Source: [Empedobacter] haloabium
GTDB taxonomy: Bacteria > Pseudomonadota > Gammaproteobacteria > Burkholderiales > Burkholderiaceae_D
Assembly (NCBI GenBank): GCA_008011715.2
Contig: CP136508.1
Location: 744,001-808,000, forward strand
Direction: 5' to 3'
DNA length: 64,000 nt
Shown here: piece after piece, positions 50,786 through 59,021 of the stretch
Position numbering within the stretch: position 1 is the first letter of the stretch
How the letters are laid out: each line of letters begins with the position of its first letter
Program-made: the position numbers and the translations under genes
The notes under the pieces: generated by a model
Database searches by the model: none
What the model was told of the DNA's origin: nothing
Seen by the model: only the letters and a program-made list of their open reading frames with translations

Positions 50786-51580
50786 ATGAGCGACAAAGAT
50801 ACGAACCTGCTGACCATCGCGGGCAAGCAGTACAACTCGCGCCTGCTGGTGGGCAGCGGCAAGTACAAGGACCTGGAGCAGACCCGCGCCGCCACCGATG
50901 CGGCGGGCGCGGAAATCGTCACGGTGGCGATCCGCCGCGTCAACATCGGCCAGGACCCCAACGCACCGAGCCTCCTGGACGTGCTGCCGCCGTCCGAGTA
51001 CACCATCCTGCCGAATACGGCCGGCTGCTACAACGCGAAGGATGCCGTGTACACGCTGCAGCTGGCGCGCGAGCTGCTGAACGGCCACAAGCTGGTCAAG
51101 CTCGAAGTGCTGGGCGACGAGAAAACGCTGTTCCCCAACATGCCGGAAACGCTGGTGGCGGCGAAGGAGTTGGTCAAGGACGGTTTCGACGTGATGGTCT
51201 ACTGCAGCGACGACCCGATCCAGGCGCGCATGCTGGAGGACATCGGCTGCGTGGCCGTGATGCCGCTGGCGTCCTTGATCGGTTCCGGCATGGGCATCCT
51301 GAATCCCTGGAACCTGTCGCTGATCATCGAGCAGGCGCGCGTGCCGGTGCTGGTCGATGCCGGCGTGGGCACCGCATCCGACGCCGCCATTGCGATGGAG
51401 CTGGGCTGCGACGGCGTGCTGATGAACACCGCCATCGCCGCCGCGCAGGACCCGGTGCGGATGGCGCGGGCGATGCGCCTGGCCGTGCTGGCGGGCCGCG
51501 AGGCCTACCTGGCCGGGCGCATGCCGCGCCGCTTTGCCGCGTCGCCGTCGTCGCCGATGGCCGGGCGCATCGCGGCATGA
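50786..51580 (+). CDS. thiG: Thiazole synthase ThiG
   Basis: Forms the thiazole phosphate ring from deoxyxylulose phosphate, dehydroglycine and ThiS-thiocarboxylate. The 264-residue TIM barrel contains [12 protein letters not shown], the Schiff-base lysine region [15 protein letters not shown] and [30 protein letters not shown] lies 7 bases before the ATG. It overlaps thiD by ATGA. The C-terminus has a family-typical extension [15 protein letters not shown]. Confidence 0.97.
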   Translation: MSDKDTNLLTIAGKQYNSRLLVGSGKYKDLEQTRAATDAAGAEIVTVAIRRVNIGQDPNAPSLLDVLPPSEYTILPNTAGCYNAKDAVYTLQLARELLNGHKLVKLEVLGDEKTLFPNMPETLVAAKELVKDGFDVMVYCSDDPIQARMLEDIGCVAVMPLASLIGSGMGILNPWNLSLIIEQARVPVLVDAGVGTASDAAIAMELGCDGVLMNTAIAAAQDPVRMARAMRLAVLAGREAYLAGRMPRRFAASPSSPMAGRIAA

Positions 51581-52353
51581 CGATGCGCGCCTGCGTGCTG
51601 GTATTTGCCGGCTCCGATCCATCGGCCGGCGCCGGCATCGCCGCCGACGTGCAGGCCATCGCGGCGGTAGGGGCGCACCCGCTGGCCGTCGTGACGGCAC
51701 TGACGGTGCAGGACCACAACCGTGTGCACGAGGTGATCCCGGTGGCGTCGGACGTGGTGACGCGCCAGGCGCAGGCGCTGGTGGCGGCATGCCGCATCGG
51801 CGCCGTCAAGATCGGCATTCCCGGCAGCGCGGACAACGCGCGCGCGATCGCCGGCGTTATCCTGGCATTGCGCGCGCGGCAGCCGTCGCTGCCCGTCGTG
51901 CTGGACCCGGTGCTGGCCAGCGGCCATGGCGACAGCCTCTCGCGCGGCAACGCGGTGGCCGCGCTGGCGCCTTTGCTGCCGCTGGCGACGGTGATCACGC
52001 CGAACGGTCCGGAAGGGGCGGCGCTGGCGGCTCATCATGGCAGCGGCGATCCAGACCATGCGGCGGGCCTGCGCGCGCTGGGCTGTGAACACGTGCTGGT
52101 CACGGGCGGGCACGGTGGCGGCGATGAAGTCGTCAACCGCTGGCAGGGGCCGGACCAGCGCCAGCACTGGTCGTGGCCGCGGCTGGCCGGCGAATTCCAT
52201 GGCAGCGGCTGTACGTTGGCGTCCGCGCTGGCGGGCCTGCTGGCACAGGAAGTGCCGATGGCGCAGGCGCTGGCGCGGGCCCAGGCCTACACGCACGCGG
52301 CGCTGGCCAACGCCTATGCGATCGGACCCGGCCAGCGCATGCCGCTGCGCTGA
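51577..52353 (+). CDS. thiD: Hydroxymethylpyrimidine/phosphomethylpyrimidine kinase
   Basis: Phosphorylates HMP and HMP-P to HMP-PP. The 258-residue ribokinase-fold protein has [20 protein letters not shown] at the N-terminus, [15 protein letters not shown] in the middle and the catalytic [16 protein letters not shown] (anion hole/Cys) near the C-terminus. It overlaps thiG (ATGA) and is followed by thiE. Confidence 0.96.
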   Translation: MTMRACVLVFAGSDPSAGAGIAADVQAIAAVGAHPLAVVTALTVQDHNRVHEVIPVASDVVTRQAQALVAACRIGAVKIGIPGSADNARAIAGVILALRARQPSLPVVLDPVLASGHGDSLSRGNAVAALAPLLPLATVITPNGPEGAALAAHHGSGDPDHAAGLRALGCEHVLVTGGHGGGDEVVNRWQGPDQRQHWSWPRLAGEFHGSGCTLASALAGLLAQEVPMAQALARAQAYTHAALANAYAIGPGQRMPLR

Positions 52354-52375
52354 CCCCCATTCAAAAGGAACCCAT

Positions 52376-53017
52376 ATGAACACGAGATTTCGCGGCCTGT
52401 ACCTGGTCACGCCCGACTGGGACGACACCGACCGGCTGCTGGCCGCCAGCGCCGAAGCCCTGGCGGCCGGCGCCGCGCTGCTGCAGTACCGCCACAAGTT
52501 CGCCTCGCCCGAGCTGCGCATCGAGCAGGCCACGGCGCTGCTGGCGCTGTGCCGGCGCCATGGCGTGCCCTTCATCGTCAACGACCACGTCGACCTGTGC
52601 CTGCGACTGGGCGCGGACGGCGTGCACGTCGGCGGGCTCGATGCCAGCGTCGCCGAGGTGCGTGCCGCCGTCGGCCCGGACCGGATCGTCGGCGCCTCCT
52701 GCTACGGCCAGTTGCCGCTGGCGCTCGATGCCCAGGCGGCCGGCGCCAGCTATGCCGCGTTCGGCGGTTTCTACCCGTCGCGCGTGAAGAAATACGCGGT
52801 GACGACGCAAGCCGCGATCATCGAGGACGCGCGCGCGGCCGGGCTCACATTGCCGACCGTCGTCATCGGCGGCATGACGCCGGAGAACGCGGCGCCGCTG
52901 GTGGCCGCCGGGGCGGACATGGTGGCGGCCATCAGCAGCGTCTACTTCGCCGACTACCGCGCCGGCGACGTGGCCGCGGCCGTGCAGGCGTTCACGGGGC
53001 TGTTCAACAACAGATAG
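52376..53017 (+). CDS. thiE: Thiamine-phosphate synthase
   Basis: Joins HMP-PP and thiazole phosphate into thiamin phosphate. The 213-residue TIM-barrel protein contains AAGAALLQYRHK, VPFIVNDHVDLCLRLGADGVHVG and [32 protein letters not shown] lies 6 bases before the ATG. Last gene of the operon; no terminator hairpin is seen in the 63 bases before the next gene. Confidence 0.96.
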   Translation: MNTRFRGLYLVTPDWDDTDRLLAASAEALAAGAALLQYRHKFASPELRIEQATALLALCRRHGVPFIVNDHVDLCLRLGADGVHVGGLDASVAEVRAAVGPDRIVGASCYGQLPLALDAQAAGASYAAFGGFYPSRVKKYAVTTQAAIIEDARAAGLTLPTVVIGGMTPENAAPLVAAGADMVAAISSVYFADYRAGDVAAAVQAFTGLFNNR

Positions 53018-53080
53018 GGGCTGGCGCCTTGTGCGATGCGCTATATAATCGGCCCATCACCATTGCCGAACTGCTCAGCC

Positions 53081-53710
53081 ATGACTCCACAAGCGACCGC
53101 CAAACGCCTGATCCTGATCGTCGACGACGACCAGCTGCTGGCGGAATTCCTCAGCGTGATCCTGCAGAATGCAGGCTACGAGACCGTGCAGGCCCATTCG
53201 GCCGACCACGCCCTGAAGCTGGTGGCCGAGCGCGAGCCGGACATGGCGCTGCTGGACATCCACATGCCCGGCATGTCCGGCCTGGAGCTGGCCAAGCAGC
53301 TCAATCGCGAGACGTCGGTGCCGTTCATGTTCCTGTCCGGTCGCGGCGACGCCGATGCGGGCAAGCAGGCCGCCGCCTACGGCGCGGTGGGTTTCGTCGT
53401 GAAACCCGTGGACGAGAAGCACCTGATGCCGGCCTTCGAGGCGGGCCTGGCGCGGGCCGACGAGATCCGCCAACTGCGCCGCACGGAGCTGAACCTGAAC
53501 GCCGCGCTGGCGGCCGGCCGCGAGACCAGCCTGGCCGTGGGCCTCCTGATGTGCAAGTTCCAGACCGACCGCAACACGGCCTTCGAGGTGCTGCGCGACC
53601 ATGCCCGTTCCAGCCGCCGCAAGGTCAACGAAGTCGCCGACCAGTTGCTTACCGCGGAGGAAACATTGAACAGTCTGCATGCGGCTTTTTACGCACGGTC
53701 CAAAAAATAG
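53081..53710 (+). CDS. Response regulator with an ANTAR output domain
   Basis: A receiver domain (1-120) with the acidic pair Asp15/Asp16 (VDDDQ), the phosphorylatable Asp59 (ALLDIHMPG) and Lys108 (VVKPVD) is joined to an ANTAR RNA-binding domain. The latter is about 145-200: VGLLMCKFQTDRNTAFEVLR, then a second helix with RKVNEVADQLL. ANTAR proteins prevent termination by binding dual hexaloop RNA hairpins. No partner histidine kinase is adjacent. TATAAT (53043-53048) is a possible -10 box. Confidence 0.9.
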   Translation: MTPQATAKRLILIVDDDQLLAEFLSVILQNAGYETVQAHSADHALKLVAEREPDMALLDIHMPGMSGLELAKQLNRETSVPFMFLSGRGDADAGKQAAAYGAVGFVVKPVDEKHLMPAFEAGLARADEIRQLRRTELNLNAALAAGRETSLAVGLLMCKFQTDRNTAFEVLRDHARSSRRKVNEVADQLLTAEETLNSLHAAFYARSKK

Positions 53711-53919
53711 GCTTTCCTTATTGCACTAAAAATGCGCTAAACTAGGTATGTTCGACGCGGCCCCTCCGCCGCGTCTTCCGACCAGCGGTCGCCCGTCCCC
53801 CGCGCCCGCGTCAAGCCCTTCGGCCCAGCTCCGCCGACCCGCATCCTGCAATCCACCGACCCCGCGCGAGCGGCGCACGATTTCAGGCCACTGCATTTTC
53901 CGGACCGCGGAGTCAGACC

Positions 53920-54321
53920 ATGAACATGAACGATGCCCTGGAGGCCTGCAAGCCTCTGCTTCCCGCACCTCGCCTGCTGCACATCGATGCCGATGACACG
54001 ACGGCCTTGATCCTTGCCACCCTCCTTGTCCCGGAAATCCAGGTCACCCGCGCCGGCTCGATGCTGGAAGCGGACGCGCTGCTGCGCCAGCACGAGTTCG
54101 CGCTGATCGTGCTCGATCCCGATTTGCCGGACGGCGATGGCCAGGTGCTGATTCGCGAGCTGCGCGAGCGCGGCGTGCACACCCCCGTGCTGCTGTACTC
54201 GGCCCGCCAGCCCAGCCTGCACCACCAGGCGCACGCCTTCCTGCCGAAACCCTGGACGTCGCCGCGGCAGTTGTGGCAGGCCACGTGCCGCTTGCTCGAA
54301 ATCGATCTCGTCGCCAGATGA
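53920..54321 (+). CDS. Single-domain response regulator
   Basis: A 133-residue receiver-only protein. The acidic pocket is HIDADD (23-26), the acceptor Asp66 lies in [11 protein letters not shown], and Lys112 lies in FLPKPW. The residues after the acceptor (LPD) fit the family. The output is unknown, as in CheY-like proteins; a phosphorelay role is likely. It follows an ANTAR regulator by 209 bases in which no gene is seen. No kinase is close by. Confidence 0.85.
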   Translation: MNMNDALEACKPLLPAPRLLHIDADDTTALILATLLVPEIQVTRAGSMLEADALLRQHEFALIVLDPDLPDGDGQVLIRELRERGVHTPVLLYSARQPSLHHQAHAFLPKPWTSPRQLWQATCRLLEIDLVAR

Positions 54322-54325
54322 CACC

Positions 54326-54377
54326 GGGACAGGCGCCGTTGCTGGGGGCTCCCGACCCCAGCAACGGCGCCTGTCCC
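54326..54377. repeat. Long palindrome downstream of the receiver gene
   Basis: The arms 54326-54347 and 54356-54377 (22 bp) are perfectly complementary around an 8-base loop. The arm begins GGGACAGGCGCC. It starts 4 bases after the response regulator's stop and is 52 bases ahead of the formaldehyde dehydrogenase start. The loop is longer than in the others. There is no clear T-run on either strand, except TTCTTTTG 5 bases downstream. Confidence 0.8.
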
Positions 54378-54428
54378 CTGGGGCTTCTTTTGCTATCATG
54401 CCGCTTTATCACATCACTGGATATTGCG

Positions 54429-55535
54429 ATGAAGACCAAGGCAGCAGTAGCATGGAAAGCGGGCGCCCCGCTGACGATCGAGGAAGTGGAACTGGGCGGA
54501 CCGCGCGAAGGCGAGGTCCTGGTCGAGATCAAGGCCACCGGCATCTGCCACACCGATTACTACACCCTGTCCGGCGCCGACCCGGAAGGGATTTTCCCCG
54601 CCATCCTGGGCCATGAAGGCGCCGGCGTCGTCGTCGACGTCGGTCCCGGCGTGAAAAGCCTCAAGAAGGACGACCACGTCATCCCGCTGTACACGCCGGA
54701 ATGCCGCCAGTGCAAATTCTGCCTGTCGCAGAAGACCAACCTGTGCCAGGCGATCCGCTCGACCCAGGGCCGCGGCCTGATGCCCGATGCGACCAGCCGC
54801 TTCTCCCTCGACGGCAAGCCGATCTACCACTACATGGGTACCTCGACGTTCTCGAACTACATCGTCGTGCCGGAAATCGCGCTGGCCAAGATCCGTGAGG
54901 ATGCGCCGTTCGACAAGGTCTGCTACATCGGCTGCGGCGTCACCACGGGCGTGGGCGCCGTGCTGTTCACCGCCAAGGTGGAGGCCGGCGCCAACGTCGT
55001 GGTGTTCGGCCTGGGCGGCATCGGCCTGAACGTGATCCAGGCGGCGAAGATGGTCGGCGCGGACAAGATCATCGGCATCGACATCAATCCGGGCCGCGAA
55101 GCGATGGCGAAGAAGTTCGGCATGACGCACTTCATCAACCCGAACGACGTCGAGAACGTGGTCGACGCCATCATTCAGCTGACCGACGGCGGCGCCGACT
55201 ACAGCTTCGAATGCGTCGGCAACACGACCCTGATGCGCCAGGCACTGGAGTGCTGCCACAAGGGCTGGGGCAAGTCGATCATCATCGGCGTGGCCGCCGC
55301 CGGCCAGGAAATCTCGACCCGCCCGTTCCAGCTGGTCACCGGCCGCGAATGGAAGGGCTCCGCGTTCGGCGGCGCCCGCGGCCGCACCGACGTGCCGAAG
55401 ATCGTCGACTGGTACATGGACGGCAAGCTCAACATCGATGACCTGATCACGCACAAGCTGTCGCTCGAGCAGATCAACGAAGGCTTCGACCTGATGAAGA
55501 AGGGCGAGTCGATCCGCTCCGTCGTGATGTATTGA
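54429..55535 (+). CDS. frmA: S-(hydroxymethyl)glutathione dehydrogenase / class III alcohol dehydrogenase
   Basis: Oxidises the glutathione-formaldehyde adduct with NAD+ in formaldehyde detoxification. The 368-residue protein has the catalytic-zinc region [17 protein letters not shown] and GHEGAGVV, the four structural-zinc cysteines in [18 protein letters not shown], and the cofactor loop [14 protein letters not shown]. The ATG at 54429 is the standard family start. No S-formylglutathione hydrolase gene is next to it. Confidence 0.96.
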   Translation: MKTKAAVAWKAGAPLTIEEVELGGPREGEVLVEIKATGICHTDYYTLSGADPEGIFPAILGHEGAGVVVDVGPGVKSLKKDDHVIPLYTPECRQCKFCLSQKTNLCQAIRSTQGRGLMPDATSRFSLDGKPIYHYMGTSTFSNYIVVPEIALAKIREDAPFDKVCYIGCGVTTGVGAVLFTAKVEAGANVVVFGLGGIGLNVIQAAKMVGADKIIGIDINPGREAMAKKFGMTHFINPNDVENVVDAIIQLTDGGADYSFECVGNTTLMRQALECCHKGWGKSIIIGVAAAGQEISTRPFQLVTGREWKGSAFGGARGRTDVPKIVDWYMDGKLNIDDLITHKLSLEQINEGFDLMKKGESIRSVVMY

Positions 55536-55542
55536 TGACCTG

Positions 55543-55565
55543 CGGGGCGGCTTGGCCGCCCCGTT
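55543..55565 (+). terminator. Candidate terminator of frmA
   Basis: CGGGGCGGC (55543-55551) pairs with GCCGCCCCG (55555-55563) around TTG. Only TT follows, so the terminator is weak. It lies 7 bases after the frmA stop. Confidence 0.5.
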
Positions 55566-55635
55566 CCCACCGTCTGTCCCGCCCGTTGCGCGGTCCGTCG
55601 CAACGACCGTTCTCATTTCCTTCGCCCGTAGTAAC

Positions 55636-55694
55636 TTGACATCGTCGCGCCACGCCTTCAACTAGACAAAAAGTTCTAGACAAGCTTTTCTAGA
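55636..55694 (+). promoter_or_regulatory. Promoter and three phased CTAGA boxes before the M56 protease gene
   Basis: TTGACA (55636-55641) is a good -35. A weak -10 such as AACTAG lies 17-19 bases on. The pentamer CTAGA then occurs three times exactly 14 bases apart (55662, 55676, 55690), the last two as TTCTAGA. This spacing is likely to be an operator. The last box ends 53 bases before the start codon. Confidence 0.5.
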
Positions 55695-55747
55695 TCGCAT
55701 ATTCTGCTTTCGACAATACGCTGTCCCACTTTGACGAGCCGCCGCCC

Positions 55748-57760
55748 ATGACGAACCTGTTCGATACCCTGATACCCGCGATCGGCTGGTCGCTGCTGCA
55801 TTTCGTCTGGCAAGGCCTGCTGGTGGGCTGGGCCGCGACACTGGCGCTGCATGCGCTGCGCAACCGTTCGGCGCAGGCCCGCTATGCCGTCGCCTGCGGG
55901 GCGCTGCTGCTGTGCGCCGCCGTGCCGCTGGCCAGCATCGCATGGCGGGTGCTGGAGGCGCAGGCGGCCGGCTACTCGGTGCCGGCCACAGCCGATCCGC
56001 TGCTGCTGGCGGTCGGCGGCGCGGCGGCGCCGCTGCCGGTGCTGCTGGACGGCGACGGCATGACGTCGCTGGAATACCTGCTGCGACGCCAGTTGCCGTC
56101 GCTGGTGCTGCTGTGGGCGGCGGGCGCGGCGCTGATGACGCTGCGCCTGTCGCTGGGGCTGCAGTGGGTGCGGCAGCGCACGCTGGCGGGACGCTTCACG
56201 CCGCACCCGGCCTGGCAGCGCCGCCTGGACGCGCTGGCGGAGCGCATGGGCCTGCGCCGTCCGGTGCTGCTGGGCGTATCGGGCGCCGACCTGGAAGGAC
56301 CGATGACGGCGGGCTGCTGGCGTCCCATCGTGCTGGTGCCGGCGGCGCTGGTGACGGGCATGTCGCCGCACCTGCTGGAGGCGCTGCTGGCGCACGAGCT
56401 GGCGCACATTCGCCGCCACGACTACCTGGTCAACCTGGTGCAAAGCGCCATCGAGATCCTGTTGTTCTATCACCCCAGCGTCTGGCGGCTGTCGCAGCGC
56501 ATCCGCGCCGAGCGCGAACAGATCGCCGACGACCTGGCGGCCGCGGCGCTGGGCGAGCCCCGGCGCCTGGCCCGGGCCTTGTCCGAACTGGACAAGTTCC
56601 AGTTCTCGACCAATCATTTCGCCCCCGCGGCGCAAGGAGGAGACCTCATGTCCCGAATCAAACGTCTGGTCCGGCCGGACACCCAACCCCTCAGCTGGAA
56701 AATGGCCGCGCCGCTGCTGGGCCTGTGCGCGGCCTGCATGATGCTGTATGCCCATGCGCGGCCGGTCAACGAGCCGGCGCTTGCGACGCCGGCGCACCGC
56801 CCCGCCACGGTCAAGCAAGCCGTCGCGGTGCCGGCGTTGCCCGCGCCCGATGCACCCGATGCACCCGATGCACCAGATGCGCCGGCAGCCCCCGCAGTAC
56901 CGGCGGCACCGGGAGCAGCAGACGCGATCCCGGCACCGCCAGCTCCACCGGCCCCGCCAGCACCACCGGCGCCGCCAGCACCGCCAGCACCACCGGCGCG
57001 GATCGATACGGGCATGCGCTTTCACATCGGCGAGCGCGGGGATGGCTATGCGGTCGTGACACGCGGTGCCGGCCAGATTGTCTCGCTGCGCAATTTTGAC
57101 GAGCGCCAGCTGGAGCGCATCAAGGCCACGCAGAAGGGGGATTTTGTCTGGTTCACGAAAGACGGCAAGGGCTATGTCGTCACCGACCCCGCCGTGGTGG
57201 ACAAGGCGCGTGCGGCCTGGACGCCAGTGGAGCAGCTCGGCAAGAAAATCGAACGTCACGGTCAGGAAATGGAAGCGCTGGGGGCAAAGCTGGGCGCCGT
57301 CGGCGCGCAACTGGGCGAGCAGCATGCCGCGGCAGGGCGCGATTCGGTCGTGCGTGCGCTCGAGCGCAAGCTGCGCGAAAAGGAGCGCCGGATGGAACCG
57401 CTGGCCGCGCAGATGGAAAAGCTGGGCCGTGACATCGGGCGGGCGGAGGACGCGAAGGAACGCGACGCGATCGTCGCGCGCAGCATGGCGCTGCAGCGCC
57501 AGATGGTGCCGCTGCAAGCGGAAATGGACGGCATCGCCGCCAGCATCGCCGCGCAGCAGGGCATGATGCAGCCGGACGATGCCCGCATCAAGGCCCTGCG
57601 CGCGCAGATGCAGGCAATCCAGCGGCCGATGGGCGAGCTGGGCCGCAAGATGGGTGAACTGGGGCGCGACCAGGACATGGCCGGCCAGGCAGCGGAGCGC
57701 ACGATGCGCAAGCTGCTGGACGAGGCGTTGCGGCGGGGGACGGCGGTGCCGGCAGGGTAG
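55748..57760 (+). CDS. M56-family membrane metallopeptidase (BlaR1-like) with proline-rich linker
   Basis: A 670-residue inner-membrane zinc protease resembling the BlaR1/MecR1 sensor-protease. Hydrophobic segments occur in the first 150 residues. The HEXXH motif is HELAH at 216-220 (LLAHELAHIRRHDYLVNLV), followed by the third ligand region in RAEREQIADDLA. A last membrane segment (about 318-336) leads to a linker of DAP and PAPP repeats (about 365-418). The C-terminal domain (about 420-670) is charged and mostly coiled-coil, not a beta-lactam sensor. No BlaI-type regulator is adjacent. Confidence 0.88.
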   Translation: MTNLFDTLIPAIGWSLLHFVWQGLLVGWAATLALHALRNRSAQARYAVACGALLLCAAVPLASIAWRVLEAQAAGYSVPATADPLLLAVGGAAAPLPVLLDGDGMTSLEYLLRRQLPSLVLLWAAGAALMTLRLSLGLQWVRQRTLAGRFTPHPAWQRRLDALAERMGLRRPVLLGVSGADLEGPMTAGCWRPIVLVPAALVTGMSPHLLEALLAHELAHIRRHDYLVNLVQSAIEILLFYHPSVWRLSQRIRAEREQIADDLAAAALGEPRRLARALSELDKFQFSTNHFAPAAQGGDLMSRIKRLVRPDTQPLSWKMAAPLLGLCAACMMLYAHARPVNEPALATPAHRPATVKQAVAVPALPAPDAPDAPDAPDAPAAPAVPAAPGAADAIPAPPAPPAPPAPPAPPAPPAPPARIDTGMRFHIGERGDGYAVVTRGAGQIVSLRNFDERQLERIKATQKGDFVWFTKDGKGYVVTDPAVVDKARAAWTPVEQLGKKIERHGQEMEALGAKLGAVGAQLGEQHAAAGRDSVVRALERKLREKERRMEPLAAQMEKLGRDIGRAEDAKERDAIVARSMALQRQMVPLQAEMDGIAASIAAQQGMMQPDDARIKALRAQMQAIQRPMGELGRKMGELGRDQDMAGQAAERTMRKLLDEALRRGTAVPAG

Positions 57761-57766
57761 ACCCAT

Positions 57767-57774
57767 GGTGACAG
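57767..57774. repeat. Left arm fragment of the palindrome split by the IS110 element
   Basis: GGTGAC plus the AG core (57773-57774) remain of the left arm of a palindrome. The rest (from 58968) is on the other side of the insertion. The fragment is 6 bases after the M56 stop codon. Joined to 58968-58984 it rebuilds a 25-base arm complementary, with one mismatch, to 58988-59012. Confidence 0.85.
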
Positions 57775-57782
57775 ATACCGTC

Positions 57783-58784
57783 TTAGCTCGCAAGCGGTTT
57801 CTGTAGATAGTTGGAGTCAAACGGCTGGCCCGAGCGGATGACACCATATATTTGGTGCACGAGCTTGCGCATGGCAGCGACGACGACTGCCATCTTGGCC
57901 ATGCCATTTGCGCTAAGACGCTGCGCGAAGGCGGCGATCAGCGGGTTGTGTTTGATGGCCGTGATAGCAGGCATGTACATAGCGGTTCGCACTTCACCGC
58001 TACCCATGCGGCTTATCGTCGAGCGGCCCCTTACAGAGCTACCGGACTGACGCTGCTTCGGTGTCACCCCCAGATACGCTGCGAGCTTCTTCGCATCGGT
58101 AAAGCGCCGTATGTCGCCCACGCGACTGATCACCTTGGCCGCGGTAACGCGGCCAAGGCCTGGGATGGAAGTCATGAGGTCCACGTCTCGCTTGAGGCCA
58201 GGATGGCCGTCGATATGGTCATCAATCTCCTTTGCTAGCCGTTTGATCTCCTCGTCGAGGTAGGCGATAAGGTTTTTCGCGTTTGCCTGCATCGCCGTAT
58301 CGCTCGCAAACGTATAGGCTTCGAGCCTGTTCTCCTCCTGCTGCCGCATATCCTTCATGGCCGCGACGCGGTCAGTCAACGATCGCAGATGCCGAAGCTC
58401 CGGCGATGGCGCCTCCCAGAGCGGAGGATGCATCGCTGCGCAGTAGCGTGCAATCACGCCAGCGTCGGCTCGGTCATTCTTGTTGCGCATGTTCTCGCAC
58501 TGCCCGAATCCCTTCACGAGCGTCGGGTTGACCATACTTACCTTCAGTCCTAAGTCCGACAACCCCAGTGCGACGGGCTCGCTGTAGACCCCGGTGGACT
58601 CCATACAGGCATGAACGTCTTCGATGACGACACCCTGCTTACCTAGCCACGTCGCCAGTTCCGCGTAGCCCTTGCGCGAATTCTCTACAACTTTGTACTT
58701 CAACTTTCCGCCTGCCAGCAACGCTGCATCGAGCTTCTTTTTGCTGACATCAATCCCTACAACTGGCGAACCTACCACAATCAT
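57783..58784 (-). CDS. IS110-family transposase (DEDD/serine recombinase)
   Basis: A 333-residue bridge-RNA-guided recombinase. The N-terminal RuvC-like DEDD domain has Asp12 (GIDVSK), Glu62 (CMESTG), Asp104 and Asp107 (NDRADA). A coiled-coil region (about 145-195) is followed by the Transposase_20 domain, IPGLGRVTAAKVISRVG to GVTPKQ. The serine cluster QSGSSVRG (246-253) holds the likely catalytic serine. All catalytic residues are present. GGGAGG lies 9 bases before the start and overlaps the end of the bridge RNA's donor guide region. It ends 10 bases inside the right IS boundary. Confidence 0.95.
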   Translation of the reverse strand: MIVVGSPVVGIDVSKKKLDAALLAGGKLKYKVVENSRKGYAELATWLGKQGVVIEDVHACMESTGVYSEPVALGLSDLGLKVSMVNPTLVKGFGQCENMRNKNDRADAGVIARYCAAMHPPLWEAPSPELRHLRSLTDRVAAMKDMRQQEENRLEAYTFASDTAMQANAKNLIAYLDEEIKRLAKEIDDHIDGHPGLKRDVDLMTSIPGLGRVTAAKVISRVGDIRRFTDAKKLAAYLGVTPKQRQSGSSVRGRSTISRMGSGEVRTAMYMPAITAIKHNPLIAAFAQRLSANGMAKMAVVVAAMRKLVHQIYGVIRSGQPFDSNYLQKPLAS

Positions 58785-58794
58785 TTAACCGACC

Positions 58795-58951
58795 TCCCTC
58801 GTATGCAGGCTTGAAGCCTAAGATACCGTCCGGACTCTGAAATGATAAACAGGCAGAGGCACCACTCTGTCACACAGGCTTATGCGCCTCAGGCACCACC
58901 GATGTCTCTCTGCCTGGCCGTACACTCAGCTATATTCTGCCAAAGTTCGAC
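58795..58951 (-). ncRNA. Predicted IS110 bridge RNA
   Basis: The non-coding end upstream of the transposase. Read on minus, the target loop is closed by CAGGCAGAG/CTCTGCCTG (58908-58916 with 58850-58858). It contains GGTGCCT (58891-58897) and GTGACAG (58867-58873), matching GGTGC-CT-GTCAC at the insertion site. The donor loop has GACGGTATCT (58821-58830) and CATACGAG (58798-58805), matching the joined IS ends ...GACGGTAT-CT-CGTATG. AGGC/GCCT hairpins split each pair of guides. The 5' end is inferred from the junction promoter; exact ends are uncertain. Confidence 0.85.
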
Positions 58952-58957
58952 GTGATC

Positions 58958-58963
58958 ATCATA
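58958..58963 (-). promoter_or_regulatory. -10 half of the IS circle-junction promoter
   Basis: On minus this is TATGAT just inside the left IS end. The matching -35, TTGCGA, is at 57788-57793 just inside the other end, overlapping the transposase's last codons. When the ends join through the CT core the spacing is exactly 17 bases. In the integrated form the two halves are over 1 kb apart and the promoter is disrupted. Confidence 0.7.
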
Positions 58964-58967
58964 CGAG

Positions 58968-59012
58968 GCACCGATTTACGGGTCTGCGACCCGCAAATCG
59001 GTGCCTGTCACC
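58968..59012. repeat. Remainder of the palindrome split by the IS110 element
   Basis: The inner part of the left arm (58968-58984), loop TGC and the complete right arm (58988-59012). It resembles the elements at 11794 and 34306 (GCACCGAT-TT-CGGGTC arms) but has GGTGACAGGCACC in place of GGTGTCAGGCACC. It lies 10 bases from the uvrD stop codon, so before the insertion it was a palindrome between two convergent genes. Confidence 0.85.
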
Positions 59013-59021
59013 TCCGGGTTT

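Larger units (their letters stand above)
57775..58965 (-). mobile_element. IS110-family insertion element
   Basis: About 1.19 kb with a single transposase gene and a non-coding upstream end of about 180 bases. There are no terminal inverted repeats. The element is flanked by the same dinucleotide (AG on plus, CT on minus; 57773-57774 and 58966-58967), which is the recombination core. Left and right edges can be set only to within that core, since it is shared. It interrupts a gene-end palindrome rather than a gene. It appears intact and could be active. Confidence 0.93.

Noticed and set aside
53711..53919. A small gene between the two response regulators
   Set aside because: No frame has a ribosome-binding site with sensible composition; it looks like a plain leader.
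55662..55694. A known BlaI/MecI operator before the M56 gene
   Set aside because: BlaI sites are TACA/TGTA-type dyads; these are CTAGA repeats at 14-base steps.
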